Origin: Clostridiales bacterium | Lineage (GTDB): Bacteria; Bacillota; Clostridia; Oscillospirales; Oscillospiraceae | NCBI GenBank assembly: GCA_022781505.1 | Contig: JALETK010000035.1 | Coordinates: forward strand, 1 to 40,703 | Direction of reading: 5' to 3' | Length of the DNA stretch: 40,703 nucleotides | Part shown: in pieces, positions 13,643 through 21,485 of the stretch | Position numbering within the stretch: the stretch's first letter is position 1 | Layout: every line of letters begins with the position of its first letter | Notes under the pieces: generated by a model | What the model was told of the DNA's origin: nothing | The model's database searches: none | The model's input: only the letters and a program-made list of their open reading frames with translations | Translations under genes and position numbers: made by a program

Positions 13643-14132
13643 CGCCCGCTTTCCGGAACCAGGATACTTCCGCTACAGGCGCTGCACCGCCAAGCATGTC
13701 ATTGCGAGACCCCGCAGGGGTCGTGGCAATCCGTCTCCCTGCAAGCCGCAGGCTTGCGCGCCCGCCAAGGGCGCAATACGGCCCCGGACATATGATGAGC
13801 CTCACAGCCGGTGCAATGCACTCGCGTTGCAAGGGGACGGATTGCCATGTCGCTGCGCCCCTCGCAATTATCCTGTGTTTTCACACCACCATAAACGAAA
13901 GGCCCCCGATTGTCATCAGCGAGGCGTAGCCGAAGGATCTTATGCACCGGGGCTTGTTGTGTCGGAACCCTTCTGCGCGAGATCCTTCGCTGCCCGCTCA
14001 GGATGACAAATCGGGGGTGCGGCGGTTGTTTTATAACAATGACGGGGCCGGGGGTCTGGTGGGTTTGGATGGAGCTGCAGGGCAGATTTGCGAGTGCCCG
14101 GCGGGGGCGAGCCCCCGCCCTACGGGTGCATA
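13643..14132. repeat. Mosaic repeat block 2: modules G-D-E-F
   Basis: G, D and E are as in block 1. F (14050-14132) runs GTCTGGTGGGTTTGGATGGA, then GCAGGGCAGATTTGCGAGTG, and ends in a GC-rich palindrome (GGCGGGGGCGAGCCCCCGCC). E2 and F2 match the inverted sequence at 24475-24690 closely over more than 200 bp. The left extension of E2 (CTCGCAATTATC...GTGTTTTCACACCACCATAA) is shared with the inverted E of block 1. Confidence 0.82.
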
Positions 14133-14203
14133 GTCGGGAGCCGGTACGCTGGGATGAGGTTGCTAATCAGATTTGCAGATGCCCGGCGGAATGATTATGT
14201 ATG

Positions 14204-14842
14204 CTACAGGGTGGAGTAGCCGTTGCCGGTGACCAGGGCGTCGATCTTCTCGCCACGGCGGCACATGGGGCAGTTGTGGGCGCTGTAGCCCGCGTAGTCC
14301 GGCAGATCCGCCACATGGAACAGGGCGTTGATGGGGGTGCCGTCCTCGGTGGTGTCGATGGCGCTGTAGATGGCGGAGAGGCCTGCCACACAGCCGCCGT
14401 AGTACCGGACGCAGTCGGCGCTGCGGCTGGCGGTGATGCCCGTGGTGGCGGAGGCCAGGAGAATCAGAACATGCTTGCCCCGGATCATGGGCTGGAGGCT
14501 CTCCCGGAAGAACAGCTGGGACTCGCTGCTGGTCTCCGGCGTCACCACATAGATGGTCTGGTGGGCGTTGATGGACATGACCCCGGCCTTGGTCAGCTCC
14601 TCGGCCAGGCAGGTGCCCACCACCTCCATGCCGTCCAGGCACAAGATGGTGTCCACAATGGTGGTGTTCACATATTGCCGGGCCAGCGCCTTGGCCGTGG
14701 CCTGGGCCTCGCTGAGACGGGACTTCTGGAAGGTGACGTCGATGTAATAATTGATGTGGGAGTGGTTGGTGACGAAATGTCCCTTGGACACCCGCAGGGC
14801 GACGTTGCTCTTCAGCACGGGGAGTTTTACCAGGTTCAGCAT
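14204..14842 (-). CDS. Phosphoribosyltransferase-fold protein (orotate phosphoribosyltransferase-like)
   Basis: This protein has 212 residues from the ATG at 14842, with GGAGGA 8 nt upstream; the ORF track joins it to an upstream frame. It resembles the PyrE-like proteins of Clostridia: HINYYIDVTFQKSRLSEAQATAKALA, then VDTILCLDGMEVVGTCLAEEL (the strand and helix before the flexible loop), and a PRPP-loop region HVLILLASATTGITASRSAD. In catalytic enzymes that loop reads DDVxTTGxT. Here the two acidic residues are replaced by LASA while the TTG part is kept, so PRPP catalysis is uncertain. A late HNCPMCRRGEKIDAL segment holds a CPxC motif that could bind metal. It may be a nucleotide sensor or enzyme. 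It has its own promoter and a large leader hairpin. Confidence 0.7.
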   Translation of the reverse strand: MLNLVKLPVLKSNVALRVSKGHFVTNHSHINYYIDVTFQKSRLSEAQATAKALARQYVNTTIVDTILCLDGMEVVGTCLAEELTKAGVMSINAHQTIYVVTPETSSESQLFFRESLQPMIRGKHVLILLASATTGITASRSADCVRYYGGCVAGLSAIYSAIDTTEDGTPINALFHVADLPDYAGYSAHNCPMCRRGEKIDALVTGNGYSTL

Positions 14843-14861
14843 GTTTACTTCCTCCAATTCC

Positions 14862-14905
14862 AAAAGGCGCCATGCCCGGAGGCAACCCCGGGCAAAACGC
14901 CTTTT
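14862..14905 (-). promoter_or_regulatory. Structured leader hairpin before the phosphoribosyltransferase gene
   Basis: In the minus-strand RNA, AAAAGGCG pairs with CGCCTTTT (outer stem) and GCCCGG with CCGGGC (inner stem), separated by small bulges. The structure ends in TTTT 11 nt before the GGAGGA site. It could be an attenuator or an RNA-binding-protein site. The plus-strand reading ends in CGCCTTTTTTT. Confidence 0.55.
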
Positions 14906-14909
14906 TTTC

Positions 14910-14939
14910 ATTATACAATATTTTTTGCCACCTCCGCAA
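14910..14939 (-). promoter_or_regulatory. SigA-type promoter of the phosphoribosyltransferase gene
   Basis: On the minus strand, TTGCGG (14939-14934) and a perfect TATAAT (14915-14910) are 18 bp apart. The transcript would begin at the base of the leader hairpin. Confidence 0.65.
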
Positions 14940-15005
14940 GGGAAAAGTGCAAATTCTCCCTCGCCAAGGCGCACAAAGATTGTCCCCGGTTTTTGTGCAG
15001 AACAT

Positions 15006-15359
15006 CTAGAGGAAGTTATAATAGTGTGGCATCTCCGACTGGGCCAGGCCCCGGACCCGGGAGGCCAGGGCGCTGCAGCGGGTGGTGAAGTCCTCCGGGG
15101 CCGTCTCCAGCTCCGCGAAGACCTGGCGGATTTCATCCAGATCCTCATGGTCGGTGAGGGCCGCCATGAGGCCGTACCGCCGGTCCCACAGGGCCCGGGC
15201 CTTCTCCACCCGCTCCATGGCCGCCTCCGGCTCCAGATCCCGGGCCGCCTCCAGGAGGGCCGCCACCTGATCCGTTGTGGTGTCCATAAACACCAGGGCC
15301 CCAATGGACAGAGCCAGGAGCACCGTCAAAACCGTAAAGCCAATCCAGAAGTGCTTCAC
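15006..15359 (-). CDS. DUF4363 family protein
   Basis: This protein has 117 residues, starting at a GTG (15359-15357) that overlaps the stop of the DUF421 gene (GTGA). One N-terminal membrane anchor (FWIGFTVLTVLLALSIGALVF) is followed by a helical extracytoplasmic domain (VAALLEAARDLEPEAAMERV, WDRRYGLMAALTDHEDLDEI, ending SALASRVRGLAQSEMPHYYNFL). The YGLMxALTDHEDLDEI stretch and the size match DUF4363, a family of spore-forming Firmicutes that sits next to DUF421 genes. The biochemical role is unknown. The strict overlap suggests that it acts with the DUF421 protein at the membrane. Confidence 0.82.
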   Translation of the reverse strand: MKHFWIGFTVLTVLLALSIGALVFMDTTTDQVAALLEAARDLEPEAAMERVEKARALWDRRYGLMAALTDHEDLDEIRQVFAELETAPEDFTTRCSALASRVRGLAQSEMPHYYNFL

Positions 15360-16033
15360 GCCCCCGCCTCCTTCCGCACAAAATACACATGGTCAAGGCC
15401 GTCCACCGTGAGAAGGTACACCTCCCGCAATGGGCACTCCCGCCGCTTCAGCTCCTTTCCCAGCCAGGCCCGATCCCTTCCGGAGAGGGTCAGGTTCTCC
15501 TCCAGCACCCGGCCGTCGGAGACGATGGTCACCGGGAGGCTCTGGGGCGACGCGGGAACGCCCGCGTCCTTAGCGCTGGCGGGCCTGTCCTTGGGGTACA
15601 GGAACACGGAGATTTTTCCGTTGGTCTCCAGGATGGCATACTGGACGGTGTTTAAGTCCAGCACCTCCCGCTGGCGCAGGTGCTCCGTCAGCTCGTCCAG
15701 GGTGATGCGGGTTCTCACAAGGTTTTTCTGCTGAATGACCCCCTGGGAGATGAGAATCACCGGCTTTCCGCACAGGGCCCGGCGCACGGGAATCCACCGC
15801 ATGGAGGCCACGGCCAGAAGAAGCTGCACCCCCAGCACCGTGAGAATGGGCACGAGGCCGGAGAACAGGGGGATTCCCCCGTCCTGCATGGGAATGGCCG
15901 CCAGGTTTGCAATGAGCATGGTCACCACAAACTCCGCCGGCTCCATCTCCCCAATCTGGCGCTTGCCCATGAGCCGCACCACCAGAATCAAAATCAGATA
16001 CAAAACCACGGTTCGCACATAGGAAAGAAGCAT
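15356..16033 (-). CDS. DUF421 / YetF-family membrane protein
   Basis: This protein has 225 residues from the ATG at 16033, with GGTGGAG 5 nt upstream. Three N-terminal membrane segments (about 5-22, 35-52, 58-78) carry the family hallmark GKRQIGEMEPAEFVVTMLIANLA. The cytoplasmic DUF421 domain follows: PVILISQGVIQQKNLVRTRITLDELTEHLRQREVLDLNTVQYAILETNGKISVFLYPKD is read in pieces and is typical. Bacillus relatives (YetF, YdfS, and the DUF421-DUF1657 protein 2Duf) are linked to the spore inner membrane and spore resistance. With DUF4363 overlapping downstream and a gerA operon 3 kb away, a spore-membrane role is reasonable inference. No clear sporulation promoter is visible upstream. Confidence 0.88.
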   Translation of the reverse strand: MLLSYVRTVVLYLILILVVRLMGKRQIGEMEPAEFVVTMLIANLAAIPMQDGGIPLFSGLVPILTVLGVQLLLAVASMRWIPVRRALCGKPVILISQGVIQQKNLVRTRITLDELTEHLRQREVLDLNTVQYAILETNGKISVFLYPKDRPASAKDAGVPASPQSLPVTIVSDGRVLEENLTLSGRDRAWLGKELKRRECPLREVYLLTVDGLDHVYFVRKEAGA

Positions 16034-16082
16034 TTACTCCACCTCGCCCATAGCATCTCCCAAAGGGCGCAAACTATACCGG

Positions 16083-16111
16083 TTGCAAATGCCGTCGAGA
16101 TCTGCTATACT
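16083..16111 (+). promoter_or_regulatory. SigA-type promoter of the DEAD-box helicase gene
   Basis: TTGCAA (16083-16088) and TATACT (16106-16111) have a 17-bp spacer, about 42 nt before the ATG. Confidence 0.7.
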
Positions 16112-16152
16112 GAGGGAAATTACATTATTTTTGAGATAAGGAACGCTTTGCC

Positions 16153-17340
16153 ATGTCAGATACGAACATTTCTTTTCAGGATCTGGGCCTCTCCCAGGCC
16201 ATGCTGAAGGCCCTGGAGCAAAAGGGGTACGGCTACCCCACCTCCGTCCAGCGGGAGGCCATTCCGCCCCTTCTCCAGTGGAAGGACGTGATTGCCAAGG
16301 CCCCCACGGGCACCGGCAAGACCTTTGCCTTTGGAATTCCCATGATTGAGCATGTGGACCCGGAGCGGCCCGAGGTACAGGGCCTGATTCTGGCCCCCAC
16401 CCGGGAGCTGGCCATTCAGATCTGTGACGAGCTCCGGAGCCTCCTGTCCTTCTACAAGGGCATCCGGGTGACGGTGCTCTACGGCGGGGCCTCCATTGTG
16501 ACCCAGGCCAAGGCCCTGGAGAAGAAGCCCCAGATCGTGGTGGCCACCCCGGGCCGCCTCATGGATCACTACAACCGGAAGAACATCCGCTTCGACCAGG
16601 TGCAGACCATCATCCTGGACGAGGCCGACCGGATGCTGGACATGGGCTTTTTCAAGGATGTGACCCGGATTGTGGAGAAGGTGAAGAACCGGAAAAATCT
16701 GGGTCTGTTCTCCGCCACCATCTCCCAGGAGGTCATGACCGTCAGCTGGATGTACCAGCGGGACGAGGTGGAGATCACCGTGGAGCCCAAGCTGGAGGAC
16801 AAGCCGGACATCGACCAGTACTCCATCACCACCACCCCCCTCTCCAAGGCGGAGACCACCCTGCGGCTGATTCGCTCCCAGGGCTTTGAGCGGGTGATGA
16901 TCTTCTGCAACACCAAGCACATGTGCCAGCGGCTGTGCGACGACTTCCAGCGGGCCGGCGCCCCCGCCGAGTGCATCCACGGGGACATCAAGCAGTCCCT
17001 CCGGGAGAAGACCATGCAGAAGTTCCACAGAGGAGAGCTGCCCATCCTCATCGCCACGGACGTGGCCTCCCGGGGCATCGACGTGGACGACGTGGACTGC
17101 GTCATCAACTATGACATTCCCGAGGAGAACGAATACTATATTCACCGCATCGGCCGCACCGGCCGGGCAAAGCGGAAGGGCGCCGCATATTCTATTATAA
17201 GCAACTTCCCGGAGAAGGCGAAGCTGGACGAGATCGCCAAATACTCCAACTTCACCGTCCGCCCCATGCTTCTGGGCGAGGACGGGAGCCTCACCGAAGA
17301 GGTGGTCAAGGCCCCCGTGGTCAAGAAGCGCTTCCGTTGA
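16153..17340 (+). CDS. DEAD-box ATP-dependent RNA helicase
   Basis: This protein unwinds RNA duplexes and helps ribosome assembly or mRNA turnover, especially in the cold; it is cytoplasmic. It has 395 residues, which is essentially the two RecA-like core domains with only a short basic tail (VVKKRFR), so no accessory RNA-binding domain. Motifs in order: Q-motif (FQDLGLSQAMLKALEQKGYGYPTSVQ, around residues 6-31), I APTGTGKT, Ia PTRELAIQ, Ib TPGRL, II DEAD, III SAT, IV IFCNTKH, V ATDVASRGIDVDDV, VI YIHRIGRTGRAKRKG. All are intact. The ATG has AAGGAA 10 nt upstream. The next gene starts within its stop codon. Confidence 0.95.
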   Translation: MSDTNISFQDLGLSQAMLKALEQKGYGYPTSVQREAIPPLLQWKDVIAKAPTGTGKTFAFGIPMIEHVDPERPEVQGLILAPTRELAIQICDELRSLLSFYKGIRVTVLYGGASIVTQAKALEKKPQIVVATPGRLMDHYNRKNIRFDQVQTIILDEADRMLDMGFFKDVTRIVEKVKNRKNLGLFSATISQEVMTVSWMYQRDEVEITVEPKLEDKPDIDQYSITTTPLSKAETTLRLIRSQGFERVMIFCNTKHMCQRLCDDFQRAGAPAECIHGDIKQSLREKTMQKFHRGELPILIATDVASRGIDVDDVDCVINYDIPEENEYYIHRIGRTGRAKRKGAAYSIISNFPEKAKLDEIAKYSNFTVRPMLLGEDGSLTEEVVKAPVVKKRFR

Positions 17341-18206
17341 CCCGCAAGGAGGCGGGGCTCCTGCTGCTCACCTCCAGCCTGGGAGACCCGGGGCGGCGGC
17401 CCCTCACCCCCACCCAGTACAGCCGCCTCCAGAGCCGGGTGCTGGCCGCCCGGGAGGTGGGTCACGGGGGAGAGGTGGAGCTTCCCTTCCTCCTCTCCCT
17501 GGGCTGCACCGCCCGGGAGGGAGAGCATGTGCTGGCGCTTCTGTCCCAGATGGGCCGGCTGGAGGCCTATCTGGAGAAGGCCCGGAGCCGGGGCTACGAC
17601 TGCATCACCCGGCTGAGCCCCCGGTACCCGAAGCGGCTGCTCCGGGTCATGGGCCCGGAGGCCCCCACGGTGCTGTGGGCCTGGGGAGACCCCGGCCGCC
17701 TGGAGGACCGGTGCCTGGGCCTGGCGGGGAGCCGGGATCTCCTGCCCCCAAACGCGCTGTTTGCCCAAAAGGCCGGCCTGGAGGCCGCCCGGCAGGGCTA
17801 TACCCTGGTGACCGGTGGCGCCCGGGGGGCAGACCGGGTTTCTTTGGAGCGCTGCCTTGCCGCCGGAGGCCGGGTGATCACCGTGCTGCCCGACGGCTTT
17901 CTGGGGCACCTGCCGGAGAAAAACACCCTGTACCTCTGCCACGACAGCTTTGACCTCCCCTTCTCCTCCGGCAGAGCCCTGGCCCGGAATCACATCATCC
18001 ACGCCATGGGCGGCCTGACCCTGATTCCCCAGTGCAGCCTCCGCCGGGGGGGCACCTGGTCCGGCGCCGCCGCCAACCTGGAGCACCGGTGGAGCCGCCT
18101 GGGGGTCTATGGGGACGGCTCCCCCGCCGCCCTGGCACTGGCGTCCCAGGGCGCGGTGCCCCTCTCCCCGGAGGATCTGGAAAACCTCTCCGCCCTGTGC
18201 CTGTAA
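17337..18206 (+). CDS. DprA/Smf-like Rossmann protein (divergent DNA-processing protein)
   Basis: This protein has 289 residues. The start must be the TTG at 17337, which overlaps the helicase stop (TTGA); there is no good Shine-Dalgarno, so translation is probably coupled to the helicase. The N-terminal helical part (EAGLLLLTSSLGDPGRRPLT, then DCITRLSPRYPKRLLRVMGPEAPTVLWAWGD) matches the region before the DprA core. The core has CLGLAGSRDLLPPNALFA, YTLVTGGARGADRVSLERCL, RVITVLPDGF and the ARNHIIHAM segment equivalent to FPxRNRI. The late part (RRGGTWSGAAANLEHRWS) differs from canonical DprA, and the C-terminal winged helix is missing. Canonical DprA loads RecA on single-stranded DNA. Here the link to a helicase is positional only, and function in transformation is uncertain. 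Confidence 0.72.
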   Translation: MTRKEAGLLLLTSSLGDPGRRPLTPTQYSRLQSRVLAAREVGHGGEVELPFLLSLGCTAREGEHVLALLSQMGRLEAYLEKARSRGYDCITRLSPRYPKRLLRVMGPEAPTVLWAWGDPGRLEDRCLGLAGSRDLLPPNALFAQKAGLEAARQGYTLVTGGARGADRVSLERCLAAGGRVITVLPDGFLGHLPEKNTLYLCHDSFDLPFSSGRALARNHIIHAMGGLTLIPQCSLRRGGTWSGAAANLEHRWSRLGVYGDGSPAALALASQGAVPLSPEDLENLSALCL

Positions 18207-18316
18207 CCCCCGTGGTCACGGGCGGCTCCCCACAGATACCGCAGGGAACAGTCTTGACCGTTCCGCAAGCCCCCGGAATCCGCAGCACCTGCGGCAACCT
18301 GTACCGGCCAGCCCCA

Positions 18317-18415
18317 CTTGTCATTCTGAGGCGCAGCCGAAGAATCTCATGCACCGGGCACCCGCATCGGACCCCTCCTGCGGGAGATCCTTCGCTTTTG
18401 GCTCAGGATGACAAG
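18317..18415. repeat. E repeat, stand-alone copy
   Basis: The ends CTTGTCATTCTGAG and CTCAGGATGACAAG are near-perfect inverted repeats; the interior carries CGCAGCCGAAGAATCTCATG and GGGAGATCCTTCGCTTTTGG, which also pair. This is the cleanest copy of the family and defines its 99-bp extent. Confidence 0.85.
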
Positions 18416-18498
18416 TCGGGGGTGGGGCGATGACTTCATAACAATATGATAAGCGATTGCCCGCGTTTTCTCTGCTGCACGGCTCTTTTTTGAGGGTC

Positions 18499-18535
18499 GT
18501 GCAAAAAAAGATAAATTGGTAGTTGATTTTTGCAC
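18499..18535 (+). promoter_or_regulatory. Inverted repeat overlapping the glmS -35 box
   Basis: GTGCAAAAA (18499-18507) and TTTTTGCAC (18527-18535) are exact reverse complements, 19 bp apart, and the right arm covers the end of the -35. This is a good candidate operator for a repressor. Confidence 0.5.
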
Positions 18536-18552
18536 ATCAAAAGTTGTATAAT
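18523..18552 (+). promoter_or_regulatory. SigA-type promoter of glmS
   Basis: TTGATT (18523-18528) and a perfect TATAAT (18547-18552) are separated by 18 bp. The leader contains the small hairpin CCGCCCTAGGCGGGG followed by TTTT, about 10 nt before the Shine-Dalgarno. Confidence 0.7.
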
Positions 18553-18639
18553 GAACCAGCCCCCATTTATATGGGCCTTTGCTTTTGTCTTATCTCACAA
18601 CAACATTACCGCCCTAGGCGGGGTTTTGGAGGTTTTCCT

Positions 18640-20481
<1,842 letters not shown>

Positions 20482-20555
20482 GAGCCACCCTGCGCCACTG
20501 CAGGGCGGGGCACGCCCCAATGTCACGAATCAATGCAAAAACCTTCCATCCCGTC

Positions 20556-20712
20556 CGTAGGGGCGGGCCCATGTGTCCGCCCGCGGCAGGGGGGATCATT
20601 TGTGAAAATGTTGGGCGAATTCGCACATGCTTTGATATTGTCTGCGGTTTCGCATTGGATTTTGCGGGACGGTTCCTTTCTCTGCGGGCGGACACATGGG
20701 TCCGCCCCTACG
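20556..20712. repeat. ~157-bp MITE-like element with long terminal inverted repeats, copy 1
   Basis: The left end CGTAGGGGCGGGCCCATGTG continues TCCGCCCGC. The right end is its inverse (GCGGGCGGACACATGGGTCC, then GCCCCTACG). The core includes GGGCGAATTCGCACATGC and TTTCGCATTGGATTTTGCGG. Copy 2 at 22910-23071 has the same core in the opposite orientation. No transposase is encoded. Confidence 0.85.
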
Positions 20713-20795
20713 AACATGCCGGGGGCCGTTGCCGATGGGCCGGGCGTATTGTGGTGAAAAATCAACTTCAAAATTCCCATCGCCTCAGGAAGCCG

Positions 20796-20824
20796 TTGCA
20801 CTTCCCCCGAAATCGTGGTATAGT
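20796..20824 (+). promoter_or_regulatory. SigA-type promoter of the NUDIX-mnmE operon
   Basis: TTGCAC (20796-20801) and TATAGT (20819-20824) have a 17-bp spacer and lie 34 nt before the ATG, just outside the MITE-like element. Confidence 0.7.
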
Positions 20825-20858
20825 GGGGAGGACAACATGCGAAAGAGGCGATTTTTTC

Positions 20859-21467
20859 ATGGCGGATGTGCGGAATGTGAAAAAGCTCACGGACAACCGG
20901 TTTTTGAATCTGTATCAGCTGGACGCCGTCCACAGGGACGGCACCGTCTCTCCCTATTATGTGGCCTCCCGAACCAAGACCACGGAGAATCTCAAGGCCC
21001 TGGCCCATCACAATCACCCCGACGGGGTGATTCTCTATGGGGTCTGGGGGGCGGCAAAGGATCATGTGGTGCTGATCCGGCAGTACCGGTACCCCATCGG
21101 GGGCTATGTGTACGAGTTCCCCGCCGGGCTGGTGGAGCCCGGGGAGAATCTTCTGGAGGCGGGAGTCCGGGAGATGTTTGAGGAGACGGGCCTGACCTTC
21201 CATCCCGTGGAGGGTGGAAGCTACATGCGCCCCTTCTTCACCACTGTGGGCATGACCGACGAGAGCTGCGGCACGGTCTACGGCTACTGTGAGGGAACCC
21301 CCACCAATGCCAACCAGGAATCCTCCGAGGACATCCAGGTGGTTTTGGCGGACCGGGCGGAGTGCCGCCGGATTCTCCGGGAGGAGAATGTGGCCATTAT
21401 GTGCGCCTATATGCTCATGCACTTCATCGCCGGAGAGGGCGACCCCCTGGCCTTCCTCCGGGCCTGA
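20859..21467 (+). CDS. NUDIX hydrolase, ADP-ribose pyrophosphatase type
   Basis: This protein has 202 residues from the ATG at 20859 (weak GAGG 11 nt upstream); the ORF-track start at 20520 reads through a repeat and the promoter and is rejected. A complete NUDIX box lies near residue 90: GLVEPGENLLEAGVREMFEE followed by TGL, matching Gx5Ex7REUxEExGU, which binds the catalytic metal. The preceding segment VVLIRQYRYPIGGYVYEFPAG is typical of the ADP-ribose pyrophosphatase branch, which hydrolyses ADP-ribose to AMP and ribose-5-phosphate. The exact substrate cannot be fixed from sequence. mnmE starts 18 nt downstream, so they form an operon. Both genes are flanked by inverted copies of a MITE-like element. 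Confidence 0.88.
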   Translation: MADVRNVKKLTDNRFLNLYQLDAVHRDGTVSPYYVASRTKTTENLKALAHHNHPDGVILYGVWGAAKDHVVLIRQYRYPIGGYVYEFPAGLVEPGENLLEAGVREMFEETGLTFHPVEGGSYMRPFFTTVGMTDESCGTVYGYCEGTPTNANQESSEDIQVVLADRAECRRILREENVAIMCAYMLMHFIAGEGDPLAFLRA

Positions 21468-21485
21468 GGGAAAGGAGCGGGTTTT

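Larger units (their letters stand above)
13391..14203. other. Intergenic stretch between folA and the phosphoribosyltransferase gene; repeat block 2
   Basis: No credible gene is present. After the folA hairpin come, in order, the B palindrome (13506-13535), module G (13643-13702), D (13697-13793), E with a left extension (13870-14045) and F (14050-14132). The same order, fully inverted, is found at 24475-25001. Confidence 0.8.
18207..18639. other. Intergenic stretch before glmS: repeats, promoter and operator candidate
   Basis: It holds a diverged B repeat (18241-18264), an E module (18317-18415), a 9-bp inverted repeat and the glmS promoter. No gene and no glmS-ribozyme-like sequence was found: only about 80 nt separate the promoter and the ATG. 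Confidence 0.75.
20482..20858. other. Intergenic stretch between glmS and the NUDIX gene
   Basis: It contains the MITE-like copy 1 and the NUDIX promoter. A small GGGGCACGCCCC palindrome at about 20507 may help end glmS transcription but lacks a U-tract. ORFs listed here run through the element. Confidence 0.75.

Noticed and set aside
18553-18639. glmS ribozyme
   Set aside because: The leader after the promoter is only about 80 nt and has no ribozyme-like core.
20520-20858. N-terminal extension of the NUDIX ORF
   Set aside because: It would translate the MITE-like element and the promoter; the NUDIX protein starts naturally at 20859.
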